Assembly (NCBI RefSeq): GCF_028389875.1
Contig: NC_084663.1
Span: 117,017,801-117,081,800, forward strand
From: Rhea pennata
Taxonomy: Eukaryota; Chordata; Aves; Rheiformes; Rheidae
DNA: 64,000 nt
Reading direction: 5' to 3'
Part shown: one piece after another, positions 22,901-34,900 of the stretch
Layout of the letters: each line of letters starts with the position of its first letter
Position numbering within the stretch: the stretch's first letter is position 1
Notes under the pieces: model-generated
Seen by the model: the letters and a program-made list of their open reading frames with translations, nothing else
Databases searched by the model: none
What the model was told of the DNA's origin: nothing
Translations under genes and position numbers: made by a program

Positions 22901-25900
22901 GATGGACTACGGGCTGCTAAACGAGTTCCAGTTAGACCAAAGGGCTTCATGACAGGAGGTGATATAATCAGAAACTCTAATTCTGGCCTCATCACGCCAA
23001 TCCCTGGGGATCCCCCAAGTCATATCCTGCAGAAGGCAGCTGTCTGGGACCCTTCTCTAGAAGAACCTCTCTTTCTTTGCTGATTGCAGAGGGAACTAGA
23101 TGATTTTTTTCCTCTTCAGCAAGGCTAGACCATACTGATACCTCTCAGACAGCTTGAACTCCTTTTCTCTGCAAAGAAGTTAGGCAGCGGGTTGTGACTG
23201 GCATTGAGCCAGACATGGCTACAGCCAGGTATAGCCGTGGCACTCAGGAGTAGTTAAGGCTGACTTTTTCTTTTTCTTTTTCTTTTTAGAGGTCAGCTTT
23301 TTCTAAGAGCTCTTAAAACCCGTTCAGATTTTCTTTTTTTCTTTGTTTTTTTCTTTCAGATTGACTGAACAGGCCTGGGGGGCAAGCCGTAGCTCTCCAT
23401 GAGCAGTAGCCCACACATCCACTGCCCCTTTGGAGAAACAGTAATTTAGAGAAGAGTTGACCTTGAACTAAGCTTGTGGAGACTATAATAAAAATGAATG
23501 AATAAAATAGCCAAACCTCAAACCTAGGTGTTATGACTAAAAAATGCAGGAGTACAACGTACAGGAGTGTGTTGCTAATTCTGGCATAGTCTGACGGGTT
23601 TTTGGTGAAGTAATCTGAGTAAAACAGCTATCCTGAAGGCCTGGGTGTCACTGGAAAATTATTTTACATATGAAATGCTAGCAAGAGCAAGAGGATTAAA
23701 GAACAGTGAAGTGGAGAGAAAAGAGGGGGAACAGCCGAGGCCTGCAGTGAACAAGAAGGATTGTTGAAAAGGGCACTAAGATAAGGCAGTAAGAGAAGGA
23801 GCAGGAGTTTAGAAGGTCCATGGGAGTGGAGTGAGGCTTTTAGCGAAAGGGGGACATTGGAGCCTATGGCCAAGCAAGGGACTAGGGACGAGATCATCCA
23901 TCAGCTCCAGGTTTTCTTCTTCCTTCTCCATGCTGGGATCTTCAGACATTTCCCTCCTCTACATGGCCTGGAGGCATCAGAGAAGGTTGTCTGGCTCTGC
24001 AGCGCAAGTCTTCATCTATGGGCTGGCCAGAAAGAGCCCATTTTGTTTGCTGAACAAAATAGCCTGGAAGGGCACAAATGGCTTTCAGAAACTCTACGTC
24101 CATGACAAACTGTACAAAAAGCTTGCAAACAGCCTCTTAATGAGAAATATACTGTAAGAATTTCTGGGTTTAAGTTCCTCAAATCTTTCTGAAGCAGATT
24201 GGGAAATAACAGAATTACTTAGCAAAATGCAGTTTTCCAGTAGTCATCTGTTATTGAATGAGTGGTTACAAAGTGTCTGTGAGAGGCTGTGCTCCCTTCC
24301 TTGACATTGCACTGTCATGAAAAAGGAAGGTGAAATTAGCTACTTTTAATTTATAAAAAGTACTGTGAATAATCAACAGGCTCAGCTGACTGTCTGCATG
24401 TAATATACTGGAAATTACTCACTTGTACTTCCTAATACAGAGCCCTCTCTTATTTCTTCCTCACAAATTGGATTTCCTTAAGTAACTTTTGCATGCTTTC
24501 AAGCAATTACTGTAAAAGAGTGAAGGCATGGAACAATAACGATGTCAAAAAGACAAATGAGATACCACTGGGGAAATACCATAGAGGAGATCCTGGCTCC
24601 AGCCACATTAATGTGCATTCACTATTGCTAGGATTTGCCCTGGAGAAAGCACCAAACCAAAGAATCTGTTTAATAGCTTTCAGCTCTTGCATTTTCCAAT
24701 TGACTTTGACATCATATAACTGATACATCTGCTCCCTTCTTTCAGCTGCCATTGTTTATATCATACTTTTAAAAAGTAGATTGCAATGTCCATGAGAGAG
24801 AGACTTTCAGCCCTATAAGCCCCGGGCACAATCCTGGTCCTTGTGAACTCCATGGCAGTTTTGTCAGGGAGGTACCTGGCACTAGAATTTCAGATATTGT
24901 TTATTCTTTACCAGACTATGCGAGTAATGTAGTTACAAAGATTATGGAAGTCACAACTGGGAGTTTGCACGTGGGTGATGTTGTCAGACATGCTGACATA
25001 ACAGCTGGTACCATGAAGCTCTGAAATACACTCAACCCAAGCAGAACTTCCAGAACTTTGTAATGAGATAATGAGGTATCTATAAAGACAAACATTGTAG
25101 AGGAATTACAGTTAGGTATTTTGAAGATACTAGCTAGCTCTTATCAAGCTGCAAAAAGACAGAGGTTGTCAGCAGACTGTCCATGTTCCGCAAGTTACAT
25201 TAAATTTGAGTAAATTCTAATCCCTCTGTCCTTCAAAGCCTAATGTGCCATTCTGACCAGATATCCATGTTTTTTTTCACCTGAGATTTCTTATGTGCTG
25301 AAAACATTCAGTCCTCTCACGGCTAAAAATATTTCTGATATTCAGAATGATATATGTACCAAAAATAACTCTTAAACCCTAGCATGTGAGGAGGATCAAA
25401 AGGAGAGGAGGGCAAGAGCTGGTCATGAGAGGCCTTGCAGAGCTCTGTAAGTGTGAGAATGCAACACTGGTGCAGGAAATAATATCCTCTGAAATGCACT
25501 TAATAACGAAGTCCTGTAGTGTAACACTAGGGAGTCCCCTACCACATTCATCCCTCCAGCTCTGAGCCTACCATTGGGCATTGCTCCCTGCTCTTTTCTG
25601 AAGAACAGCTAACATTCAGCACTGGTGCCTGCAGTGCAGGATGTCCAGTAGAAGACAAAACAAAGACCAAGATCTGTGCGGGCGCCACCACTGTATGTAA
25701 TCTATAAGAAGGGTAATAGCAGACAAAAAAAAACCAGTTTTACTCAATGAGACCTCGCTGATTTTAATCAGAAAAGCCTCAAGGGCTTTTAAAGAAGCGT
25801 GACATTACATGTTCAAGGAGATTCTGGTGGAGATGATCATCACTAAATGTGAGGGAAATCAAAAACATGTCTCCAAGAGTCTCTGACTGATATCTAATTT

Positions 25901-27029
25901 ACACTAATCAGGGCTGCAGCAAAGACCAGGCAAGAAGGGCACAGAGAGCAGGTACAAGGTGTGCCATCTCAGCACAAGCATGGGAGCAGCTGCGAGAAAC
26001 AGGCAACTTCAGCTCTTGGCTTCAACTGCATTGGAGCCTTCCGCAGAAGCAGGGATGGGGCCATCTGATTCCCATGCAGCAAGAGCTGCTCTCCAAACCC
26101 TGGGAGCTCCTCCTGGCAACATGACCATGCCCACCTTTTCCCTAAAGAAAAAGTGCAGTTTGCTAGAGCAACTTATAATATTATGACTGATGCCAGGTCT
26201 GTTCCCCTTACTCCAGAAGACTCACAGGATCCTATACTACCTTAGCATCTGAAGCCTTCACCAGACACTTAGATCACTTTATCTCTTACACAGCACCAGC
26301 AGAAAAAGCAGCAGGGATTGGAAAGTAGAGGACAAGCGCTACCTGGAAGGTTTAATGTAGCTGACTATTTTCTTCTCAAATTATAGCTGCGTCCTGGACA
26401 ACACCTGCAAAAGTCAGGGAGAAATTCCCACTAGGGGACAAATCTACAAAGATTCAGAAATTAGGATCAGAAAAAAGGGTATAACACCCCAGCAGGGGAT
26501 ATGCAACATAAAAGTCACCAAGCAGCTGGTCAAGCTGAAGTGCAAAATAGTATGAGAAGGAATATTGAAATATTTTGGAAAACTTACACTGCTATTATGT
26601 AGCCAGTCCTGGTGTGAAATACCCTGGTTCCAACAACAGGAAAATCTCAGAAGCAAATTCCTTGTAATGTGATGTTTGAAGGATACAGATACAGATCTGT
26701 TTACATGGACAAAAGTTCTCTCTGTTGCAGCCCTTTTGTGGAAAATCCCTAAACTAGAAACATATTGTAGTTCATACCATTTTCTTTCGAAGGGGGAGGG
26801 AAAAAATCTCCATTTGTGAAGAAGTCAGTGGGGTTTCGTGTGACACAATGCTGGGAAGGAAGCAGCAGAGGGGAGGTTGCTGTTGTTGGTGGGTTTTTTT
26901 GTTTGTTTGTTTGTTTGTTTTTTGAATGCATACTTATTGCAATGTTTTCAGCTTCCCAAACTATGTAGGTAAGCTATCCATGTGGAAGGCTATCCACTAG
27001 CTATATAACTGGCCACATAAGCTATCCAT

Positions 27030-27320
27030 TGCTGGGAAAAGTCTGGAGAAGGACAACAAAACATGCTCTATGAAGGAAAATTAAAAAGCTGGTATTATGG
27101 GCTGACAAAGAGAAGCCTGATGGGGATATAATAGCCTTCAAATATGTAAAACGCTGCTGAAAACAGGAAATGACTAATCTATTTCATATGTCCACGATAG
27201 GCAGGGAAGGAGTTACAAGACTGCAACAAGCAGTCCTATTAAGAAAAACTTTCTAATGATGACAACAGAAAAGATATTGAAGATACTGCCTTGGAGGTGG
27301 CATAAAAATCTAAAAACAAA
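27030..27320 (+). mobile_element. Ancient CR1-like fragment
   Basis: Decayed matches to CR1 3' sequence: GACAAAGAGAAGCCTGATGG (normally an 'agagaagactgaggg' type string), TTCAAATATGTAAAACGCTG, and AAGAAAAACTTTCTAATGAT. Order and sense orientation fit CR1, but divergence is high and the ends are uncertain. Confidence 0.55.
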
Positions 27321-28017
27321 TGAAAGGGGACAAAAACGACCGGTCCTGCCTTGGGGCTGTACAATGAACTACTGGACCTCCTAAGGTCCTTCCTTTCTGG
27401 CACGAATTTTCTATGTTTTTCTAAAAAGATAAAATACTTTACTTGCTTCTTTTATTGTGCTCCACAGTTCACAGGAGAAGAAACAAGCAAAAGATTTCTT
27501 CTTTGTCTGTTAGCCAACAAAAATAAATCCAGTGAAGCCTGCATGGCTTAGCTGCTGCCATTACACAGTACACAACACAATATTTCAGTATTGACAGTGA
27601 TAATCACAGGAGAACATATTGTCTTACCCTGTGTTGGGTTGTCTGTCTATCGTAGATATAGCCTCTCTTCCACCAGAGTGTGCCGACTCACGTTTTTGTC
27701 TCTTTCTTCTATAATACCAGTGAGGAAGTTGTGTCCATTTTACAGGAATACGAACTGTAAGCATGGTGGTATATTTATGAGATTTATAATTATTTCTACC
27801 AGTAATAAACTAGCAAGTTAGGTGGAGTTCATTTCATGATCAGATTGCAAAATGGTTGTTGTGAAATGTGATTCACATAAATAACTTGCTGTAAAAATGC
27901 TTTGCTGTGCAATGTTTGAGGTAACAAATTATCATAGAATAAATTTGGCTCATGGTGAGAAATGCCCTGCAACAATACATTCTCCTGAGACATGTTATAG
28001 TCACTCATTTATCTTCT

Positions 28018-28087
28018 ACAAGCTCCATCATAATGCATCACTTGTTTCAGTAACAAGCTCCATCATAATACATCACTTGTTTCAGTA
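28018..28087. repeat. 35-base tandem duplication
   Basis: Two adjacent copies of a unit beginning ACAAGCTCCATCATAAT and ending TTTCAGTA; they differ at one base (G or A after ATAAT). Confidence 0.9.
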
Positions 28088-31000
28088 ACAGTCCACTCTT
28101 GAAGCGCAGAGTATTTTTTTTTTTCTGGTGATGCTTTCATAACTGAGCAACTCAGCCTCATAATATGCTTTTAACCAACCTCACCTCTTTAATATCTGAG
28201 TACCCTCCATTCTGCAATTATATATCTTGCATAATTCTGGCAGCCAACTCCTAACTTTAAAGGATTTAGTTTTCTTCCTTCTAGACTTGAAAGAAATGTG
28301 CTAAGTACCTCTCTTGACTTTTAGCACTTCCTGACTGTCTATACTGGGCTGTTAAGTCTACAGCTGTGTAGAACAATTCATCCAGTCCACAGCTCCTTCT
28401 CAGTAGTCTTTTCCTAGGAGCCTCTTGAAAGTGACTTGCAAGGTGGAAACACTAGCCAAGACCTGGCAGTCACACTCTCAGGCACCAGCATTTTCCGTTG
28501 TCCAAAGCCCTCCTCTGATCATGTAGTAAGTGCTGCCACCAGAGCCCATAGCCTGATTTCAGGAGCAGTTGGGTGTGTGAGGAGTCAAGCGAGGCTGTAT
28601 GAACTGCTCTTAGAGCAGTTCCCTCATCCTATGTGGCCGTCTTCCTGCATGGTCCTCAGATCCATGCAGCTACAGGCTGCAGGCACAACATACATGCTGA
28701 ATATACATATCTACATGTATAATAATGTAATACATGTCTTTTGTGTAAGAAACACATCGTGTTTCTTATCAGTGTGAATGTGTCTGTAAGTTCACATACG
28801 TCAGAAAAGACCACACTTCCAGGAAATACTGAAACTTTTAGGTATCTGCCACATACACAATTTGCACGTGTACAGTAACCCTAGCACTTTTGGGAAGGGG
28901 TGGAGCACCCCTCAGGGACAAGTCTACCCTTCATGTGCAATATAACCCATCTTATGATGGGAAAGAGCTGCATAGTACCGGCCTGGTTTGACCCTATAGG
29001 ACAGGGTGAGTCTTCCTCAGGTGGAGGACTGTGGTATCACTGACACACAATGTGAAGGCCTGTTTTGTAGAAGCCCTTGGCAAAACAATATGCCATTTGG
29101 GTTTCTTAGTAGGGAAACCACCCATCTGGAGAGTCATACAGGTGTCAGGAGTGCGGCCAGTCAATGTCAATATTACCAAACAATTATCCACAAAGGACTA
29201 ATAGAAAACTGGCTGCCACTGAAAAGTTTGTCTCTTAAAAATGGCATTCATAACACGATAGAGCAGAGTTATTATTTCACTTAATTTATTAGAGAGTGCT
29301 TACTGCTAAAAGGTTAGATGTGTACTGCCTGTGGCAGTATAATAGCTACATTTAATGTTGCTTTGAAATCGTCATGTTAAGATTTCAAAGATGCTTCAAT
29401 GATACTAATATAACAACATCTTTTTAACAGCTTCATAAAGCAAATAAGTAATTGCCTTTGTTTTAAAGAACAACTGGTTTACACAAAAAAAACACACAGG
29501 AAGTTGTGGTGAAGCTGACAATATTTCACAAACAGATTATGCCCTACTTGTTTTGCTTTCACCACAACACTGCTTTTCCTCACTGATTGTCTGTTGACTA
29601 CATCATATGATGATCCTGATAGACATGATAGCCCAAAATTATTGATACTCAGTAGCATAACAGTTCTATTATTCACTTACTCAATTCTATAACACAATAA
29701 ATAAACCTCTGCATTATAAACTTATTGCATTGTATATCTATTGATCAAAAGAGATTAATAATAGAAATTAGAAAGTAAAGTTATATTCATTGTTTTAAAA
29801 CTCCATATACTACTTTTTTCTTAAAGAACTTGTGCTAAGTACAGGCACCTGTAACATGCTAGATAACAATAGACACTGGATGTTTCAGAGGACATCATTA
29901 CCCACAGTCTCTTATAATTCTTCAACAAAATGGTATTAGTCTCCTCTTAATCATCAGTCTTTTTGATAATACAGGTTTGCAGCTTTTGACTCCCTGAGTG
30001 GGCTAAGAGAGTTCATTCATTCATTTGCAGGAACTAATAGCATCTACATTTCACAAGCCCAGTTTATTATGAACATAATTGTTACATTTCTGACAATACT
30101 GGATCCATAGTATTTCACCTTCATTCACATATTTAGGAGCACCTAGAAATGGAATATGACTGAGATACAGACAACTCTCTAAAGGATATTTAATGACTGA
30201 CTTCCAGTGGAACTACATTGGCACTAGGATCTTCTGAAGCTTTGTTACTGATTGATGTCTTCAGTGACTGATCAAAAGGATGCACACTAGCATTTCTCTT
30301 CTTGGTCCCTGAGGACATAACACTTACCATTCTAATTACAATACAAATTCTTTCTAATTGCAGATTAAAAAAAAAAAGCAATCATCAATGTCAGGCAAAT
30401 AGGAGCAGCAGCAACAGATGTACAAATAGTACTGACATTGTGGTTACCTGTTCCCATGTTGATGATCACCCTAGAAAAGCAACTCATAGAAAGGTTATCA
30501 CATGAAAAAGAAGATGATGCAGACCATAAAAATTATTTGTCTGGCTCAAATTTTGTCATCTCAGATGGTACTGATGACTTAACTGCTTCATGTGCAGAGC
30601 AGGGTCCCTACACCTCTATCTCAGAATAAAACTGATTTTGCTGATTTTTATATCTTGCTTGAGTGGTCTTCAAGCATTTCGTAAGATTTATAGACCAAAA
30701 GAATTTAGGCTCCAATTATGCATATCTTGTGTGTCCCCTGCCTGTGTTCCTGGAGAGTCTAGGCTTAGTAGATGTGCTCTAAGTATATTGAATACCCCAC
30801 AGCAGAAAGGGCGACAGCAGCAGCTACTACCATGTTTATCCAGAAGTATGTCTGGAAGCACTGCTGCTTCCTTACGGAACAAATAATGTTCATAGCGCCT
30901 AAGACGTAGAAAATACAGGCCTTCACCTGCTAGAGTTTCAGATCCTCACCTTTGAGTACACTGTTATGCCCACTTAGGAGCAGGTTGTTTTCAGGGGGTA

Positions 31001-31791
31001 GGAAGTGAAAGGTAACGTCTCATTTTTCCCCTAATTGCAGCTGGACAATCTTACAAAAAATATGAAACAGAAAAAGGGAAGGTGAACTCTGCAGCCAAGA
31101 AACTAGGACTCCGGCCTGTGAAGCGAGCGAGCTGAGGTCCAAACGCCACTTCAAGGGCAGCAGCACACATGCCGCACTCAACACTCGCTGCAGCATTCCT
31201 CAGACGTTCAAGGAGCAGGGCACACCAGACCAGATCTTCTCCTTTCCAAACAAGTGCCCTAACTACTGAACTCAAGGGATGACATTTCCTCCTCTGTGAC
31301 TCAGTCTATCCTGTGGGGGGTTGTTTTGGTTTGGTTTTTTGATTATGTATAATGGGACACACTGTCCAAAAGGCCCTTTTCCCTCAGAGTTGTGTGAATG
31401 GGTTCTGTCAGCATCTATAGGTTTGGGGGGAAGAGCGAGCTACCAGACAATACAGAGAGGACCTGGATGCAAACGTGAGCACCGGAAAGGCCGCTGAGGA
31501 GTAATTTACCGCAAAGCCAAGCTCCTCGCTGCCAGAAGAGGCACAGTTATTTGGGTTTTCTCCGGAAATGCACTACAGAACATCCAAACCCACTCGTTCT
31601 CCTTATATAACATCTCCTACTACCACTGCTGCAGGCAAGCCCCCAGACAGACTGTTAATTGCCCCCAGGACGACATTTCTCGCTGTCTTACCACGACACG
31701 CCCGCCGACACCCCCTCGACATCCACCGCCATTTCCCCCTGCCTCCCCACCCCACCTCCCGCCGCCGCCGCCGAGGGGCGCGAAGGCTGTT

Positions 31792-31803
31792 TGCGCATGC
31801 GCG
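31792..31803. promoter_or_regulatory. NRF1-type binding site
   Basis: TGCGCATGCGCG matches the NRF1 palindrome in a CpG island, 75 bases before the IFNAR1 start codon. The ATG inside it (31797) is in frame with IFNAR1, but using it would put a charged 27-residue extension before the signal peptide, so I treat it as promoter. Confidence 0.6.
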
Positions 31804-31877
31804 GCCGCCCGAGGCTTCCGGGAGCGGCGCGGGCGCCCGCGGTGCCGGGAGCCGGAGAGGGTGGCGGCGCCGGGGAT

Positions 31878-31947
31878 ATGGCCGCGGCGGGGCTGCTTTC
31901 GTGCTTCCTTTCGTGCCTCCTGGTCGCACTGCCCCTCCGCTGCGCAG
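31878..31947 (+). CDS. IFNAR1: IFNAR1 exon 1, signal peptide
   Basis: Encodes [20 protein letters not shown], a clear signal peptide; donor GTGGGC at 31948, phase 1. An ATG in frame at 31797 overlaps the NRF1 site and is less likely. Confidence 0.85.
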
Positions 31948-34900
31948 GTGGGCTCGGGAGGGCAGGGCGCCGCGCCGCGCCGCGCCGTGGCGGGGGCAGG
32001 GGGGGGCGCCTCAGGGCTCGCCGCCGCGGCAGTTGGCGAAGCCGGGTCGGGGCTCGCGCCGCGGCCGTTGGCCAAGCGGGGTCGGGGCTCGCGCCGCGGC
32101 CGTTGGCGAAGGGGGGGGTGGGGGCGTGCCCAGCCCTCTCTCAGCCGTGTGGCCCCTGGCGGCGCCGCGGAAGCCGCCGCTACCCGTAGCCGTGGGTCGT
32201 GTTTTGTGCGTGGGCTGCGCGTGTGCATAGCCTGCCGGCAGTACGGGGGCTGCGGTGTAGGCACAGCTCAGAGGGTGTAAAAGCAGCTCGGGGCCTTGGG
32301 TCTGAACTGAGTGCCTCTTCTTGAGTGAGCAGGGCCTGGTATAAATTAGCCACACGGTGTTTTGGGTTTTACTGTAGAGGATACATTCAGGTAGTGGTCG
32401 CAATCCGATTTGTGTTGAGTTTGCCTGATACATATGAAAAGTAGTGACTGTAAGTGTGTTGCAAACAGGTTTTGGAATTGTACTGATTTGCTTGAAAGGC
32501 ATCCCTGCTTAGCTTGGTAGAGCATAGAGTATAAATAAGGAAATAAGAGAAGTGAGATTGCAAGAATTGAGGATTTTACCTCATGTGATAGCAACATGTG
32601 CCTTTTGTTACATCTTTAAGCAGAAGGAAACCATATGTTGCTCAGAACCGACTTTTTTGAGAGAGGTGTCAAACATTCCAGATAAGCCTTAGATTACCTT
32701 CCCGCATATTTACAGTACACAGCAAAATGCAGCAGAGCATATTTGGGTGTAGCTAGTTTGAATAACGGAGGTGTTTCAGCTATGGGCTAGCGCGTGTGTG
32801 TGCTTCTGAAACTGGGCTAGCCTGAGTTCCAATACGTCTGTGTAAGATTGCGTTGTTCCTGTTTGGTATACCTAAAAGAAGGCTAGAGGCCATTTTCTGG
32901 GGTCCATATTTTGTGGTAGGATTCAAGCAAATAAGCAGTTTTGGGACCTCTTCTTTTTCTTCCTTTCAGCTTTTTGGTATCCTCTGTTTTGTAAATGAGC
33001 ACTTAGTGCATCACCTCAAATTTCCAGTCCCAAATTGGAAGTATTGTGATACATGTGGCTACTTTGATTAACCCACACATTTGTAGAAAATGAGTAACAT
33101 GCCACATACCACAAGGATTAGAAGAAACTGTCTTGCCACAGTGACCTCTTCTGCCTTGCTAAAAACAGCCGTTCCTTTCTGCCACTCCTGGTTGAAAGTT
33201 CTTGCAGTGGCCTTGGTTCTGTAGAGAATGGAGCCAAAGCAGTTTGATTGTCTCAGGTACCGGTTTGGTTGTTATTTTTTGTTTTGTTTTAGTATCACAT
33301 ATAATAGATCTCCTTTCCTTTGTATGCTAAAAGTTGAGTTAAAGTTTCCATTGGTTCCACCCACGCACTTAACAAGATGCTCTACTTTGCTCTCTCCTGA
33401 AGGGGTATATTTGTCTTGCTAAAACTAGTGTCTTCTGTCATTAGATGCTCTTTTGTTAGGCTGCCATGTTACATAATCTTCATTATTTTCAACCATCACT
33501 TATTGAAAATATTCAGTAGAATTAATAAATTTCCATTTATTCTTTGAATATCACTAATCTATGATATTAGAACAAATTTTTATTTACTCAAGTTTATTAA
33601 AATATGATGAGAAGGAAGACAGAAAATCTTGCTCAAATTTTTTGTCTTTAATCTCTTTTTATGACAATCTAATCTCTTATAATAGTATTCACTACCAAAG
33701 TGTTGTGATGCTTTGCATCAGGAAACATGAATTGATCTTAAATGTGACTGCCTTTAATCAAGAGTAAAATAAGTCAGCAAGAAGTCTTGCTAACTTTAAT
33801 CTGATTTTCATTTGTTTATTTATGAAAATTTTGACTCTAATCGTCTAAATATCTAAAATACTAGGTTTATCTGAATTTTGGCTATCCTTTTTGCTCATCA
33901 TAAGATCGTGCTTCACACATCTATGTAAGCACTACAATTATAGTAGGCATTTATATTTTTAACACTTAATTAAACTATTTCAGTATGATTTTCCAGCTTA
34001 TTAAAAGTAGTTGCAGTTCACTGTCAAAATGGAAAGATATATTAAGTGGGGATCTGTTAATGATCTATGTGATACAATAGTAAATGCTTATTAAATCCGC
34101 ATATGAGCGGAAGGAGCTTACAGTTGTTCTGAAAAGCAGGAATAGAATTGGGAAGTATCTTGACAAACTGGAGAAACAATCTGGAAAAAGTACAAAGATC
34201 TCGAATAAGCACATGTGCAAGGCTCTATGTTTAGGCAAATACAGAATGAGAAGGGATGGTCTAAATAGTAGTTCTGCCAAGCAAAGATCCAGAGCTACTG
34301 TCTCATAACTTCTGTTCAAAAGCTCTAGTGCCGTGCTGTAGAAAGTCCCCAAAGTATTGAAGTGTAGCAGTGCTAATTAGAGTGAAAAGGTTGGGTCATG
34401 TATCTTTTAAACTAGACTTCCATTTATAAATCTCAGCTGGAGCATTGTGACTTTTTGGAGTATTCTTTTTCAAGAGAATTCAGCCATTTGCAGAGAATGC
34501 AAAAGAGAAAAATGAAAATCATTCAGAGAGCAAGAAAAAATGACTTACCAAGGAAAACTAAAGGAATTGTTACTTCCATTCAGTTTTCTCTTCTTTCTTT
34601 TCTTGTATTTAACCTGGTCTTCAAATAAATAGAAGTCTGAAGTAGTGTGTTTTAAACCCATGTAGTTTTCCTCTATGATATTAATGTGCCTAGAGGAGAT
34701 CTAGATTAGACTTCTGGTTTAGCAGTCTGTAGACCCTTTGTTGTCCATGGACCATGAAAAAATAACCAAGCAAGCATCCTTGTGAGGAAACTTAGATCTG
34801 TTCTGCAGAGATCCAGACTTCCAATAGAAAATATTGTGAAATCTGATTTGGGAGTGCTTTACTTTTTTATTTACAGAAAGCTTTTCCTAATCTCTAATGG

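Larger units (their letters stand above)
19976..31650. other. Intergenic region between IL10RB and IFNAR1
   Basis: About 11.7 kb with no recognised gene. It holds a decayed CR1-like stretch near 27030-27320, a 35-base tandem duplication at 28018-28087 and two unexplained opposed open frames near 30190-30630. Other open frames are short and lack splice context. Confidence 0.6.
31680..32300 (+). promoter_or_regulatory. CpG-island promoter of IFNAR1
   Basis: GC- and CpG-dense block around the first coding exon with no TATA box placed. It contains an NRF1-type palindrome and, in the start of intron 1, a GC-rich tandem repeat. The transcription start is not determinable from sequence alone. Confidence 0.7.

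Noticed and set aside
23831-24157. 108-codon open frame in the intergenic region
   Set aside because: An overlapping frame of similar length, no homology recognised and no promoter or splice signals.
31797-31947. Upstream ATG in frame with IFNAR1 at 31797
   Set aside because: It would place a charged 27-residue extension before a good signal peptide and lies inside an NRF1-type site, so it is probably promoter.
31568-32502. Open frames of up to 220 codons in the IFNAR1 CpG island
   Set aside because: Same cause; low-complexity composition and no family features apart from the 70-base exon 1.
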